DNA of 64,000 nucleotides from an uncultured bacterium (lineage in GTDB: Bacteria > Cyanobacteriota > Vampirovibrionia > Gastranaerophilales > Gastranaerophilaceae), in NCBI GenBank assembly GCA_902783835.1, contig CACZSN010000006.1, forward strand, positions 1-64,000, given 5' to 3'. Each line of letters opens with the position of its first letter. Positions within the stretch are counted from its first letter, which is position 1. The notes below the pieces were generated by a model, which saw only the letters and a program-made list of their open reading frames with translations, had not been told where the DNA came from and ran no database searches. A program made the position numbers and the translations under genes. Below are positions 1-8,890 of the stretch, one piece after another.

Positions 1-31
1 AAAAAAAATGTTTGCCGAGTTGAAGCAAACA
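1..31 (-). terminator. Intrinsic terminator at the left edge
   Basis: TGTTTGC (9-15) and GCAAACA (25-31) form a 7-bp stem with a 9-nt loop. On the minus strand the stem is followed by eight T. It would end a minus-strand transcript entering from higher coordinates. The only candidate gene is a weak 58-62 codon ORF at about 32-220, which I do not call. Confidence 0.55.
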
Positions 32-270
32 TCAAATAAACACGAGGATATTAGAGAGAGAGAGTAAAGCTTGTTTATCGGCTCTGCCATTGAATTTGAG
101 AGCCTTGCAAAATATCCTCTTTACTCTTTTATAAAGTATTTCTGTCTGAAAAAATTGCCCCTTTTTTAAAATCAAATTCTCAATTCCCATGATTACAAGG
201 GTTTTCATGTTTCTTCTCAAGTTTACAATACTTCACATTCTCCACACAAAGAAAAAACCGACAAAACTGA
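32..270. other. Intergenic stretch without a confident gene
   Basis: It contains an (AG)n run at about 51-64 and a minus-strand ORF of about 60 codons that resembles nothing I know. The + strand promoter of the next gene begins at 271. Confidence 0.4.
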
Positions 271-300
271 TTGCAATATCAAGTTTTTTCGATTTATAAT
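271..300 (+). promoter_or_regulatory. Promoter of rqcH, predicting a leaderless mRNA
   Basis: TTGCAA (271-276), an 18-nt spacer and a perfect TATAAT (295-300). Transcription should start near 306-308, next to the ATG at 310, leaving no room for a Shine-Dalgarno site. Confidence 0.6.
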
Positions 301-309
301 ACACGCACT

Positions 310-1971
310 ATGATAAATTTTGATTCATTAAGTTTAAAAGCGTGGGTGATTGAAAATGCTGATTATTTGACGAATGCGTCCGTCAGAAAAATTCAACAGC
401 CGTCAAGACGGGAACTTATTTTGCACCTTCGCAATAACGGAGAAAACAAAAAATTATATATAAATATTAATCCTGAATTTTTTCACGTTTGTTTGGCAGA
501 AGACTTGCAACGTCGGGGAATTTCAATCCCTGATGCAGCTCCGATGTTTTGCATGCTTCTTAGAAAATATATCCAAAACGGAAGGATTTCAGAGGTTCGA
601 CAACCTTTTGGCGAAAGGATTTTAGAGCTTAGATTTGAATACAAAGATGCTCTTGATGAAATAAACACACTCTGTCTTGCCGTCGAACTTATGGGCAAGT
701 ATAGCAATATTATTTTGTATAACGTCAAAACAGGCATTATTATTGGCTGTGCACACAATGTTGGGGAAGAAAAAAGTAAACTTCGGGAACTTGCTGGAAC
801 TTTGCCGTACGTTTATCCCGTTCCGCAAGACAAGACGGACATTTGTGCCGAAAATTTTGAAGATTTTAAAGAAAAATTTAACGGCAATTTTGACAAAAAT
901 TCTGTCGCTTGCGAAATTGCAAATGAATATGCTTATATGACCGTATCGCTTGTAAAACAAGCGTTTGCGGCTTTAAAAATTAAAAATTTTAATGAAGAAA
1001 ATTTGAAGAAATTGTTTGAAATGCTTAAAAATACATCGTCTTTGACGGAGTTTGAGCCGTCAATCAGTGAAGATTATTCACAATTTTCGTTGATAAAAAA
1101 TTCCGGCTATAACCCGATAAATTCAGTCAATCAAATGATTAACGACTATTTTGAATATAATCAAATCCAAAAAATTCTCAAGCAAAAGAAATCGCGATTG
1201 TATGCTCATATTGATACTCAAATCAAGAAATTGAATAAACAAACAGATATTTTCAAGACAAAACTTCTTGAAAGCGAAAAAGCTGATAATTACAGGATAA
1301 AGGGTGATATTTTGATGATGAATATTAACGAAAAAGTTTCGCCCGTTTTGAAATTGGAAAGTCCTTATGATGGCGAACTTGTTGAGATTGAACTCGATGA
1401 GCGTTATTCGATTGTTCAAAATGCAAATCGATATTATAAACTCTACAAAAAGACCAAAACCGCCGTAGATTATGCTTCTTCTCAACTTGAAGAACTCGAA
1501 AATCAACTGAATTTGCTCGAAGAACAAAGATTTTTTGTTGAAATTTCATCAAATTTAGAGGAAATTGAAGAAATTTCAGTAGAAATCGGATTGAAGACGG
1601 AACAAAACGGCAAAAAAGATAAGAAAAAACAAATCAATCTTGAAATGCACGATATAGAAGGATTTAAGGTATATTTGGGTAAAAATTCCGTTCAGAATGA
1701 TTTTTTGCTCTCAAAAGTCGCATCGCCTGAAGATTTGTGGTTTCACCCTCTGAATATGCACGGTGCACACGTCATTTTGAAGAAAAATAATTCAAAAGAA
1801 ATTATTCCGAATGATGTGCTTTTGTCTTGTGCAAAACTTGCGAAAAGATTTTCGAAAGCCAATAACGAAGCCAAAATTCCGATTATTTACACCGAGCGTA
1901 AATATGTCAAAAAGGCAAATTCGAAAATCGCATTTGTCACATATAAAAACGAAACGGAAATTTATTGCTAA
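310..1971 (+). CDS. rqcH: NFACT family ribosome quality control protein (RqcH/FbpA-like)
   Basis: This 553-residue protein fits the NFACT family (RqcH/Rqc2/FbpA), which binds obstructed 50S subunits and recruits tRNA-Ala to add C-terminal alanine tails. The N-terminal NFACT-N region (about 1-200) contains the family segment PMFCMLLRKYIQNGR. A charged coiled-coil middle lies at about 270-430. The C-terminal NFACT-R domain carries LGKNSVQNDFLLSKVASPED followed by LWFHP. In B. subtilis RqcH an Asp-Arg pair is needed for tailing; here the aligned position appears to be Glu-Arg (GERI), so tailing is plausible but untested. I chose ATG 310 because an upstream in-frame TTG at 271 lies inside a strong promoter. 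The neighbours are an MFS exporter and rsfS, another 50S-associated factor. Confidence 0.88.
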   Translation: MINFDSLSLKAWVIENADYLTNASVRKIQQPSRRELILHLRNNGENKKLYININPEFFHVCLAEDLQRRGISIPDAAPMFCMLLRKYIQNGRISEVRQPFGERILELRFEYKDALDEINTLCLAVELMGKYSNIILYNVKTGIIIGCAHNVGEEKSKLRELAGTLPYVYPVPQDKTDICAENFEDFKEKFNGNFDKNSVACEIANEYAYMTVSLVKQAFAALKIKNFNEENLKKLFEMLKNTSSLTEFEPSISEDYSQFSLIKNSGYNPINSVNQMINDYFEYNQIQKILKQKKSRLYAHIDTQIKKLNKQTDIFKTKLLESEKADNYRIKGDILMMNINEKVSPVLKLESPYDGELVEIELDERYSIVQNANRYYKLYKKTKTAVDYASSQLEELENQLNLLEEQRFFVEISSNLEEIEEISVEIGLKTEQNGKKDKKKQINLEMHDIEGFKVYLGKNSVQNDFLLSKVASPEDLWFHPLNMHGAHVILKKNNSKEIIPNDVLLSCAKLAKRFSKANNEAKIPIIYTERKYVKKANSKIAFVTYKNETEIYC

Positions 1972-2007
1972 TTTGATTTTTCGATTTGTTAGTGGGAAAA
2001 TCGGGGC

Positions 2008-3183
2008 ATGATTTACGAAAAAGAAGAACGAAAACCTCAAATTTGGCTCTGCGGTGGACATTTTATCAACGACATTTACACGGGCGTTTTGAACCCGATT
2101 ATGCCGTTTATTGCCGAGCAGGTCAATATTTCGATGGCGTTTGCGACGTTTATTTTGAGTTGCTCTCATATTTTTGCATCGATTTTTCAACCGTTTTTCG
2201 GCTATTTTGCCGACAAGATGAGAAAACGTGCGTTGATTTTTTGGGGGCTAATTTTCACGGCTGTATTTTTGTCGAATGCACCGACAGTCACAAACCCTTA
2301 TGTGATGATTGTTTTCATTGTTTTGGGAAGTTTGGGCTCAAGTCTTTACCACCCGCAGGCATTGGGTTTAATTCCTAAATTTTCGACATCAAATGTTGCT
2401 AAAAATATGGGAATTTTCATCGCGATGGGGACATTGGGATTTTCGTTAGGACCTTTGGTTTCTTCATCGATTGCACAATATTTAGGCTTGGACAAAATGC
2501 CTATAATGTGTGTTATTGGTATTGTTTGGGCATTATTAATGTTCAAATTTGTCCCGAAATTTTCGACAGAACCGATAACGAAAGCTGATAATTTCGATTT
2601 CGGAAAAGCATTTTCCGATATTTTGAAGAACAGAAAATTAGATATTTTGATTGTAATTTCGATTTTGAAATCGTTGATGCAGACATCTTGTTCGATGTTG
2701 TTGCCGTTTTTGTGGCAAAGAATGCATTACAGTAAATTTGAAATCGGACTTGCGTTGTTCTTTTTCTTATTTGCAGGCGGAATTGCATCGTTTTTAAGTC
2801 CGAAAATTGAGAAGAAAATCGGAACGAAAAATGTATTTTACATTTCAATGATTATGCCGTTGCCGATAATTTTGTTGTTTGCATTGACATATCGCACGAT
2901 ACCGCTTTTGTCCTTTGCTCTTGTGGCATTGACGGGATTTGTAATAATGTTTGCGGTACCGGTTATGATGAGTATGGCACAAAAGATTTTGCCGCAATAT
3001 AAGAGCATTATAGGCGGATTTATCAACGGATTTTCGTGGGGTGTTGTAGCAATTATGATTACAATGATTAGTAAATTTGCGGACCACAATAACTGCATAG
3101 TTCCCGTAATCTGCGTGGTTGCACTCATTCCTGCAATTTGTTCATTTATGGTCAATAAATTGTTTCCGAAAAATGCCAACTGA
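2008..3183 (+). CDS. MFS transporter, fosmidomycin-resistance (Fsr) type
   Basis: The 391-residue hydrophobic protein has about 12 predicted membrane spans. Its N-terminus GGHFINDIYTGVLNPIMPFI resembles the HF-x2-D-x3-G-x-L signature of the fosmidomycin-resistance branch of the major facilitator superfamily. The loop GYFADKMRKRALIFWG is the MFS motif A (G-x3-D-x2-R-R-like) between TM2 and TM3. The likely role is drug or metabolite export by proton antiport in the inner membrane; the substrate cannot be read from sequence. It starts 36 bp after rqcH on the same strand and may share its transcript. The SD is poor (GGGG just before ATG). Confidence 0.8.
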   Translation: MIYEKEERKPQIWLCGGHFINDIYTGVLNPIMPFIAEQVNISMAFATFILSCSHIFASIFQPFFGYFADKMRKRALIFWGLIFTAVFLSNAPTVTNPYVMIVFIVLGSLGSSLYHPQALGLIPKFSTSNVAKNMGIFIAMGTLGFSLGPLVSSSIAQYLGLDKMPIMCVIGIVWALLMFKFVPKFSTEPITKADNFDFGKAFSDILKNRKLDILIVISILKSLMQTSCSMLLPFLWQRMHYSKFEIGLALFFFLFAGGIASFLSPKIEKKIGTKNVFYISMIMPLPIILLFALTYRTIPLLSFALVALTGFVIMFAVPVMMSMAQKILPQYKSIIGGFINGFSWGVVAIMITMISKFADHNNCIVPVICVVALIPAICSFMVNKLFPKNAN

Positions 3184-3242
3184 TTTTTCGGTATAAAATT
3201 TTTGTGATAAAATTTACTTGTGAGAAAAATAAGGATAAATTA

Positions 3243-3641
3243 ATGGAAGAAATTTCATCATACAAAACAGCATGTGCAGTAGCAAGCGTTTTGGACGACA
3301 AATTGGCAAAAGATATTTCAATTTTGAATATTTCACAAGTTTCAGTTTTGGCAGATTATTTTGTAATTTGTTCGGCAGATACTCCGACACAGGTAAAAGC
3401 ATTGACAGAGTATGTAAGAGACAGAATTAAGAAATGGTTCAATCGTATTCCTATCGGAGAAGAAAACGACCTTAAAAATCGCTGGAACTTGCTTGATTAC
3501 GGTGATGTAGTTGTTCATGTTTTGCACAGAGAAGAACGTGAAACGTACGCAATCGAAAAATTCTGGAATCATGCATTGGTTGTTAAGCCTGAAGAATGGG
3601 CAGAAACAGCGAAAGAATTTTCAGAATATCAAGAACAGTAA
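3243..3641 (+). CDS. rsfS: Ribosomal silencing factor RsfS
   Basis: This 132-residue protein matches the RsfS/Iojap family, which binds uL14 on the 50S subunit and blocks subunit joining under nutrient limitation. Family hallmarks are DKLAKDISILNISQVSVLAD, YFVICSADTPTQVKAL, and the C-terminal NLLDYGDVVVHVLHREERE followed by IEKFW. ATG 3243 has an upstream AAGGA; the longer frame from GTG 3204 adds 13 atypical residues. An intrinsic terminator follows about 20 bp downstream. Confidence 0.92.
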   Translation: MEEISSYKTACAVASVLDDKLAKDISILNISQVSVLADYFVICSADTPTQVKALTEYVRDRIKKWFNRIPIGEENDLKNRWNLLDYGDVVVHVLHREERETYAIEKFWNHALVVKPEEWAETAKEFSEYQEQ

Positions 3642-3661
3642 TAAATTCAGACTTAAAATTG

Positions 3662-3693
3662 AAAAAAGGACACTTTCGAGTGTCTTTTTTTTT
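3662..3693 (+). terminator. Intrinsic terminator after rsfS
   Basis: GACAC and GTGTC flank a short TTTCGA loop, with flanking A and T runs and at least nine T downstream. Confidence 0.8.
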
Positions 3694-3736
3694 GCAAAAA
3701 TTTTGACTTAAAAAAAAATATTATTATAAAAAAAAT

Positions 3737-4120
3737 ATGTTGATTTCAGAGTTTATAAAATCGTTAAAAGGCTGCCGCCACTCAAAAGTTGCTATTAATA
3801 CAAACGGAGCTTACTGCCCTGATTGCGGTCAATTTGTAGTCGTAAAATGGTATCTTGTCCGTTGTTCTTGTTGCGGTGTAAAACGGGTAGCTTATCTCGA
3901 TTTGAACGACAATGTAAAACCTGCGGACAAATTTTGTCCCAATTGCGGAGGAGTGCATACAGTCATTGAGGAGTTGGATAGAATAAACTTTGTCGATATA
4001 AACTTTGCCGTCCACAAAAGAGAAGTCGTTGAACCGATATTAGCAAAGGCTTCAACACAAGTTTGGACAGACCCCGATGATACCGAAGAACAGGCTTTAT
4101 TGGGGTTGAAATCAGCTTAA
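3737..4120 (+). CDS. Hypothetical zinc-ribbon protein
   Basis: I do not recognise this 127-residue protein as a named family. It contains several Cys pairs: CPDC near residue 30, CSCC near 48 and CPNC near 73, which suggest one or two rubredoxin-like zinc knuckles. The rest is acidic, without a signal peptide or membrane segment. It stands alone between the rsfS terminator and hsp20. A nucleic-acid or protein adaptor role is possible but not shown. Confidence 0.65.
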   Translation: MLISEFIKSLKGCRHSKVAINTNGAYCPDCGQFVVVKWYLVRCSCCGVKRVAYLDLNDNVKPADKFCPNCGGVHTVIEELDRINFVDINFAVHKREVVEPILAKASTQVWTDPDDTEEQALLGLKSA

Positions 4121-4342
4121 TATCAAAAATCAAAATGTCAGACATTTTTTTTGGGGGGGATTTTAATTATTTTTTAACAATGTTTGATTTCCTTAAAAAC
4201 ATTGTGAACAGGGGGTTTTCAGCATTTGAACAATTTTTTTAATTCGAAAAGTTAATATTTGGTTAAAGAAAACAGTCATAATAAAAAACGGTGCTATAAC
4301 AATAATGTAAGAAATGAAAGAGCAATTGCTCAAGGAGGAATT

Positions 4343-4768
4343 ATGAGATTTGGCATTATTGAAAGAGAACCTGAAATGTTGTTTGACAGTTTTCGTAATA
4401 ACTTGGAAAAAATGTTGAGAGAAAATTATAATCAAAACTTCCGTCCGTGTTGCGAAATTAAAGAAAACGAAAAAGAATATAAGGTAAAATTCATGCTTCC
4501 GGGAATGAGCAAAGAAGATATCAACGTTGAACTTGCAGACAATGTATTGACGGTTAAAGCAGAATTCAAGAAAGAAGAATCGCCGGAAGATGAAGTTTTA
4601 CACGTATCTGAATTCACATACGGAAGCTACGAAAAATCTATCAGATTTGAACAAGAAATCGATGACGAAAAGTCAACAAGTGAATACAAAGACGGCATTT
4701 TGCACATCACATTGGCAAAAAAACAAGAAAATAAAAAAGATTCAGTAAAGAAAATTTCAGTAAGATAA
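4343..4768 (+). CDS. Small heat-shock protein, Hsp20/alpha-crystallin family
   Basis: The 141-residue protein has a short N-terminal arm and an alpha-crystallin domain from about residue 38. Recognisable features are FMLPGMSKEDINVELADNVL, the segment ending in FTYGSYEKSIRF, and DGILHITLAKK. Such proteins form oligomers that hold unfolding proteins soluble in the cytoplasm. ATG 4343 has a strong AAGGAGG SD five bases upstream; an in-frame extension upstream to 4259 is not supported. It is monocistronic, ended by a GC-rich terminator. Confidence 0.92.
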   Translation: MRFGIIEREPEMLFDSFRNNLEKMLRENYNQNFRPCCEIKENEKEYKVKFMLPGMSKEDINVELADNVLTVKAEFKKEESPEDEVLHVSEFTYGSYEKSIRFEQEIDDEKSTSEYKDGILHITLAKKQENKKDSVKKISVR

Positions 4769-4807
4769 TTCTTCATTCAATATAATCCTTTTTTCACATT
4801 TGACAAG

Positions 4808-4836
4808 ACAACGCTCCTTCGGGAGCGTTTTTTTTA
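4808..4836 (+). terminator. Intrinsic terminator after hsp20
   Basis: ACGCTCC-TTCG-GGAGCGT is a perfect 7-bp stem with a UUCG tetraloop, followed by eight T. Confidence 0.93.
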
Positions 4837-5037
4837 GCAACCCAAAAAGGCTTGATATACACGCTTTTGGGAAGAATTTAACCAAGCCGAATGGTGTTGT
4901 GACCATAAAAATACAAATCAAATAAGCAAATTCTATATATTACAACCATATTAACTTGTATCAAATACCATGTCAAGCAATATTAATAAACTGATGATTT
5001 GACAAAAAAAAGAGATTATATAATAATAAAAACTGTT

Positions 5038-5616
5038 ATGGTAAATGATTACACAGCACATCAAAAAAAAGAAAACGAAAAATTAGCCGCATATCACTGT
5101 CCGAGATTTGAAGAATTACCGAAAATAGAAGTTTATATGGATCAACTTATCGGTATTTTGGAAGAATATCTTACTCCGTTTGAAAATCCGGAAGAAGAAA
5201 AGACAATTACGGCTACAATGGTCAATAATTACGTAAAACAAAAGGTTATTGAACCGCCGAAAAACAAAAAATACTCGAAAAGCCACATTGTATATTTGGT
5301 CGTAATCGGAGTATTGAAGAATGTTTTGAGCATTTCTGACATCAGAAATCTTATTAAAATGCAAACAAAACAATATTCTTTGAGCAGAGCGTACAATTTC
5401 TTTGCCGAAGAGCTTGAAAGTGTTTTGAACGTAACATTCGGTACGAGAGATTTTTCTGAAGCAAACAGCAAAAAAGAACGCACAAACCTTTCAAAATTGG
5501 TTCGTTCGGCACTTTTATCGTTTGCTAATAATGTTTACGTTAAAAAGAATATTTATTTTATGCTTCAGGAACAAAAGAAAAAAGCCTTGAAAGCAGAAGC
5601 CGAAACAAAAGAATAA
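5038..5616 (+). CDS. DUF1836 domain protein
   Basis: This 192-residue protein fits the DUF1836 family: CPRFEELPKIEVYMDQLIGI, a MVNNYVKQKVIEPPKNKKYS segment, and HIVYLVVIGVLKNVLSISDI. The pattern MVNNYVK-x-KxIxPP-x-KKYs suggests a MerR-like winged HTH, so a DNA-binding regulator is likely but the target is unknown. ATG 5038 is preferred over a TTG at 4999 because conserved sequence begins later. The roughly 200 bp between the hsp20 terminator and this gene hold nothing I can name. Confidence 0.75.
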   Translation: MVNDYTAHQKKENEKLAAYHCPRFEELPKIEVYMDQLIGILEEYLTPFENPEEEKTITATMVNNYVKQKVIEPPKNKKYSKSHIVYLVVIGVLKNVLSISDIRNLIKMQTKQYSLSRAYNFFAEELESVLNVTFGTRDFSEANSKKERTNLSKLVRSALLSFANNVYVKKNIYFMLQEQKKKALKAEAETKE

Positions 5617-5682
5617 TAATTATATATTAAAGTTTTTAAATATTTTCCCGATAAATAACTTGAGAGGTTTTCAAATAAACAC

Positions 5683-7443
5683 ATGGGAATAGGCAGTAAT
5701 ATCTCGAAAGTCAATAATATCGGGATTAATCACTATATAAAGCAAAAAGAAAATTCGGCTGAAAATAACAAAAGTATGCCGAAGCAAACTTATGCTGCCT
5801 ACCCGTCAGGACAACTTTTGAAAGCCATGTTTGTTGGCGAAAAAAAAATTGACGAGCAAACGCAAAACATTGATAAAATTAAAAATACATCGTTTGCCGA
5901 TAAATTGGAAGATTACGAAATTGATGCTCTTTCGGGCATGATGAAATCCGACAACAAAAATTCAAAAGCCGTAAATGGCTTAATCGACCTGATTGAAAGC
6001 GGTTTGGTTCCGAACCATACAATTTATTATTCAAGCAAACATTCTGATATTCAACCTAATATTGCAAACGACATAGAACTTATGCAACAGGCAAAAGCAA
6101 CAGGCACACCTATTGAGGACTTAATCGTTCCGAAGTTTGAAACAGCGGAAGATGCACGCAAAAACGCTAAAACGGGTGACGTTTACAATATTGGCGACGA
6201 AAATAATGTTTATATTAAAACTGATGATGAAAACTCAAAACAGTTAAAATTTGACAAAGAAACTTACTTGAAACTTTTTCCGCCGGTAGAAAGATTTTGC
6301 ACTTTTCAATCTCGAATCGGTGATTGTTACTTGATTTCAATGCTTGATACTCTGTATCAGAACCCCGAAACGAGGGTGAAGATTTTGGATTGTTTCGAGC
6401 AAGACGGAAAAGACGTCAAAGCAAAACTTCCTAACAAAGATGTGTCTTTCGTTGCAAAGGATTGCAAACTTTTTGACAAAACAGAAGATAATCCGCAAAA
6501 AGGAATTTACAACAGAGGTGCGGAAGGGTTAAAAATTCTTGAACATCTTTATGGCGATTTTCGTGTTCAAAAAAGTATTGAAGATGCAAAAACACAAACT
6601 TACAAAAAAATCGACAATACGTTTTTTGAGCAACTTGACTATGAAGATGATAAAAGATTTTATACCGATGCAAAACAAGGCTCAAATGACAGAATAGCAC
6701 ATGCTAAGGCTGAACTTGATTACTTACAAAATGGCGGAAATATTCCGAAATCAGCAGGTTTCTCAAGAGAAGACAGAATTACAATGTTAAAAGAAACAAT
6801 TGCGGATGATGAAATATCTATAAAAGAATATAATAAACAACTTCAAACCGAAGAACCGGATACTGACAAAAAAATGGGACGTCAACTCAAAAGAAAAGAC
6901 CAATTGTTGGAAACCGCTAAAAATCCTGAAAATTTTTGGGCTGAAAGAAATCTAAGCAAAACGAAAGTTTACAAAAATGATGACGACTCTTTTCTCAACT
7001 GCGTATTCACTTTTGAGGAAGATGAAGACGGTGTCATTCTTGACGGAATGAAAGAAAAACTTCAAGCACAAAACAAAAATTACTTGAACGTTGGAGCTAT
7101 GTTCCGTGAAGCAGGTTATCAAGATGAAATTTTTAAAGCTTTTGATATGGCAGCGTATAAGATTTTTACGAAAGATGAAAACTTTGAATCTAAATTGAAA
7201 GAACAAATGTCTCAAGGTGTCATATTTGCGGCTGCTTCAAAAGCTGAAATAGAAAATGAAAATAAAATGACTCAAGATTATAACATCGTGTCGAGTCATG
7301 CCTATGGTGCAACACCTTATGTGGACGATAACGACAAGATTCGGATTAAAGTTGTAAATCCTTGGAGTACAACGTTTAGTACGGATTTATCTCTCGAAGA
7401 ATTTCAGAATAATTTTAGCAGATTAATTTATGCAAAAAAATAA
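5683..7443 (+). CDS. Calpain-like (family C2) cysteine protease
   Basis: This 586-residue protein carries what looks like a full calpain catalytic set. FQSRIGDCYLISMLDTLYQ gives the oxyanion Gln209 and nucleophile Cys215, SSHAYGA gives His539, and VNPWS gives Asn559. The order Q-C-H-N and the HAY and NPW motifs are typical of calpains. About 320 residues separate the Cys and His lobes, more than in a minimal calpain core, and include a charged helical segment (about 325-410). The N-terminal 200 residues are polar and without a signal peptide or calcium-binding motif. It stands alone with a GAGAGG SD. Bacterial calpains are rare and mostly uncharacterised; the substrate is unknown. Confidence 0.75.
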   Translation: MGIGSNISKVNNIGINHYIKQKENSAENNKSMPKQTYAAYPSGQLLKAMFVGEKKIDEQTQNIDKIKNTSFADKLEDYEIDALSGMMKSDNKNSKAVNGLIDLIESGLVPNHTIYYSSKHSDIQPNIANDIELMQQAKATGTPIEDLIVPKFETAEDARKNAKTGDVYNIGDENNVYIKTDDENSKQLKFDKETYLKLFPPVERFCTFQSRIGDCYLISMLDTLYQNPETRVKILDCFEQDGKDVKAKLPNKDVSFVAKDCKLFDKTEDNPQKGIYNRGAEGLKILEHLYGDFRVQKSIEDAKTQTYKKIDNTFFEQLDYEDDKRFYTDAKQGSNDRIAHAKAELDYLQNGGNIPKSAGFSREDRITMLKETIADDEISIKEYNKQLQTEEPDTDKKMGRQLKRKDQLLETAKNPENFWAERNLSKTKVYKNDDDSFLNCVFTFEEDEDGVILDGMKEKLQAQNKNYLNVGAMFREAGYQDEIFKAFDMAAYKIFTKDENFESKLKEQMSQGVIFAAASKAEIENENKMTQDYNIVSSHAYGATPYVDDNDKIRIKVVNPWSTTFSTDLSLEEFQNNFSRLIYAKK

Positions 7444-7650
7444 ATTATCATATGAAATTTAGCAAAAATACGGTCGGTTAAAGTCGACCCCGCTTCTAAA
7501 TTGACCCTGTTCTATGTGTTTCACGGCGGGTGAAGTGAATACGAAGCGAAGAATTGAGGAAAAAGCAATCCATTTTATTCTTTAATTTGTATTTTTGTTA
7601 AAAGATGAAATCCGTTCGGAAATTTGATATAATATAAGTACGGAGTTTTA
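7444..7650. other. Intergenic region with a weak hairpin
   Basis: GGTCG (7472-7476) and CGACC (7485-7489) could pair, but no T run follows. A TATAAT at 7628-7633 precedes the next gene. No RNA gene is recognisable. Confidence 0.35.
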
Positions 7651-8559
7651 ATGAAAAAAACAGTTTACGATTATTTTAAAGTTTCAAGTAAAGGAAGTTT
7701 TCCGAAAGAATTATATCATTATACATCGCCGAAAGCTTTAAGAGGGATTTTAAAAAGCAACCAGCTCTGGTTTTCAAATATCTATTTTCTCAATGATAAA
7801 AGCGAAATGAAATACACATATTCATTGATTTTGGAACTTTTATCACAAATCAAAGAATTTTTGGTGCCTGAATTTTATCAAAAAATTCTTGCAAGAGCGG
7901 AGTATATGACTTGCAACACTTATTATGACGAAGAAAGTGAACTTTTTGCAAGACTTGAATACTATGTTTTTTGCCTTTCTACAGAAAAAAACTGCCTGAG
8001 TTTGTGGAATAATTACACAAAAACCGCAGACAAAACCGGTTACGGAATTACGTTTTCAACCGACAAACTTAAAGAAAGCGTAGAGACAAAAGGATATGAA
8101 TTTTCAGCATTTGCAAGGGTTTGCTATGATAAACAAAAACAGAACAAAATGTTGACCGATACAATATTGTCCTACAACGAAAAATATAAAACGGCAAAAA
8201 ACGGAAAAGAAAAACAAATCGTTCTTTGGGATATTATTGATAATTTCAAGATTTACAGCGTATTTTTAAAACATCCGGCATTTTATGAGGAAAATGAATT
8301 TCGTATTGTTTTGGGAATAAGAAGCCATTCCCATAATGAAGCTTGTGAATTTGAAATACAAAACGGGATTTTCGTTCCGCACATTGAACACCAATTGCCC
8401 GATGCAGAAACAGCTTCCATAATAAAAAGCATAATGATTTCACCGACTTGCGACAAAGAACTTGCCGTTTACAGCGTCAGAAAACTCGCAAATGCAACAA
8501 AACACTATTTCTTGCCGATATCGGTTTCTGACATCCCGCTCAGAACTCAAGCAAATTAA
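7651..8559 (+). CDS. DUF2971 domain protein
   Basis: This 302-residue protein matches the DUF2971 family: LYHYTSPKALRGILKSNQLW near the start, then FSNIYFLNDKSEMKY, VFCLSTEKNCLSLWNNYTK, and a late FRIVLGIRS block. The HYT, LW and NDxxE pattern recalls ADP-ribosyltransferase-like folds, and DUF2971 genes often occur near phage-defence or toxin genes, but no activity can be assigned. It has ATG 7651 with CGGAG upstream and a -10 at 7628. It converges with yggT by 4 bp. Confidence 0.75.
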   Translation: MKKTVYDYFKVSSKGSFPKELYHYTSPKALRGILKSNQLWFSNIYFLNDKSEMKYTYSLILELLSQIKEFLVPEFYQKILARAEYMTCNTYYDEESELFARLEYYVFCLSTEKNCLSLWNNYTKTADKTGYGITFSTDKLKESVETKGYEFSAFARVCYDKQKQNKMLTDTILSYNEKYKTAKNGKEKQIVLWDIIDNFKIYSVFLKHPAFYEENEFRIVLGIRSHSHNEACEFEIQNGIFVPHIEHQLPDAETASIIKSIMISPTCDKELAVYSVRKLANATKHYFLPISVSDIPLRTQAN

Positions 8560-8831
8560 GCAATAAAAATGTTTCTGATAAGCCCTAAAACAATCGCCTC
8601 AATCACTTGCAACAAAATAAACGCAACAATTGGGGATAAATCAATGCCCGAAATCGGCGGAACAATTTTTCTGCATGGAGCAAAAAAGAAATCGCTGAAT
8701 TCTCTCATAAATCTGAACGGCTGATTATACCAATTAATATTAGGTAACCAAGTTAAAAAACAACTTACAATCAAAATAAAATAAGTCGCATTAAAAAGAT
8801 TTCTTACAACACTATAAATGAAATAACCCAA
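8556..8831 (-). CDS. YggT family membrane protein
   Basis: YggT proteins are small inner-membrane proteins of unclear role, linked to division and osmotic adaptation in cyanobacteria and plastids (CCB3/Ycf19). Two hydrophobic segments flank the family segment WYNQPFRFMREFSDFFFAPC and KIVPPISGIDLSPIVAFILL. I place the start at TTG 8831, giving 91 residues, because a good AAGGAG lies six bases upstream. The upstream in-frame GTG at 8858 sits inside the terminator hairpin of mtnP and lacks an SD. Confidence 0.8.
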   Translation of the reverse strand: MGYFIYSVVRNLFNATYFILIVSCFLTWLPNINWYNQPFRFMREFSDFFFAPCRKIVPPISGIDLSPIVAFILLQVIEAIVLGLIRNIFIA

Positions 8832-8843
8832 AATTTTCTCCTT

Positions 8844-8875
8844 AAAAACTGTCGCCACCCCAAAGGCAGCGACAG
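8844..8875 (-). terminator. Intrinsic terminator of mtnP
   Basis: On the minus strand CTGTCGC and GCGACAG form a 7-bp stem followed by TTTTT. It separates mtnP from yggT and overlaps the false upstream start of yggT. Confidence 0.85.
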
Positions 8876-8890
8876 ATATTTAATCAATAA

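Noticed and set aside
32-220. Minus-strand ORF of 62 codons ending before a terminator
   Set aside because: Low-complexity basic sequence, weak SD and no family resemblance; the terminator may belong to another transcript. Left as undecided intergenic DNA.
1123-1527. Long antisense ORFs inside rqcH and many other genes
   Set aside because: They are shadows of AT-rich coding sequence on the opposite strand, without SD sites or recognisable domains.
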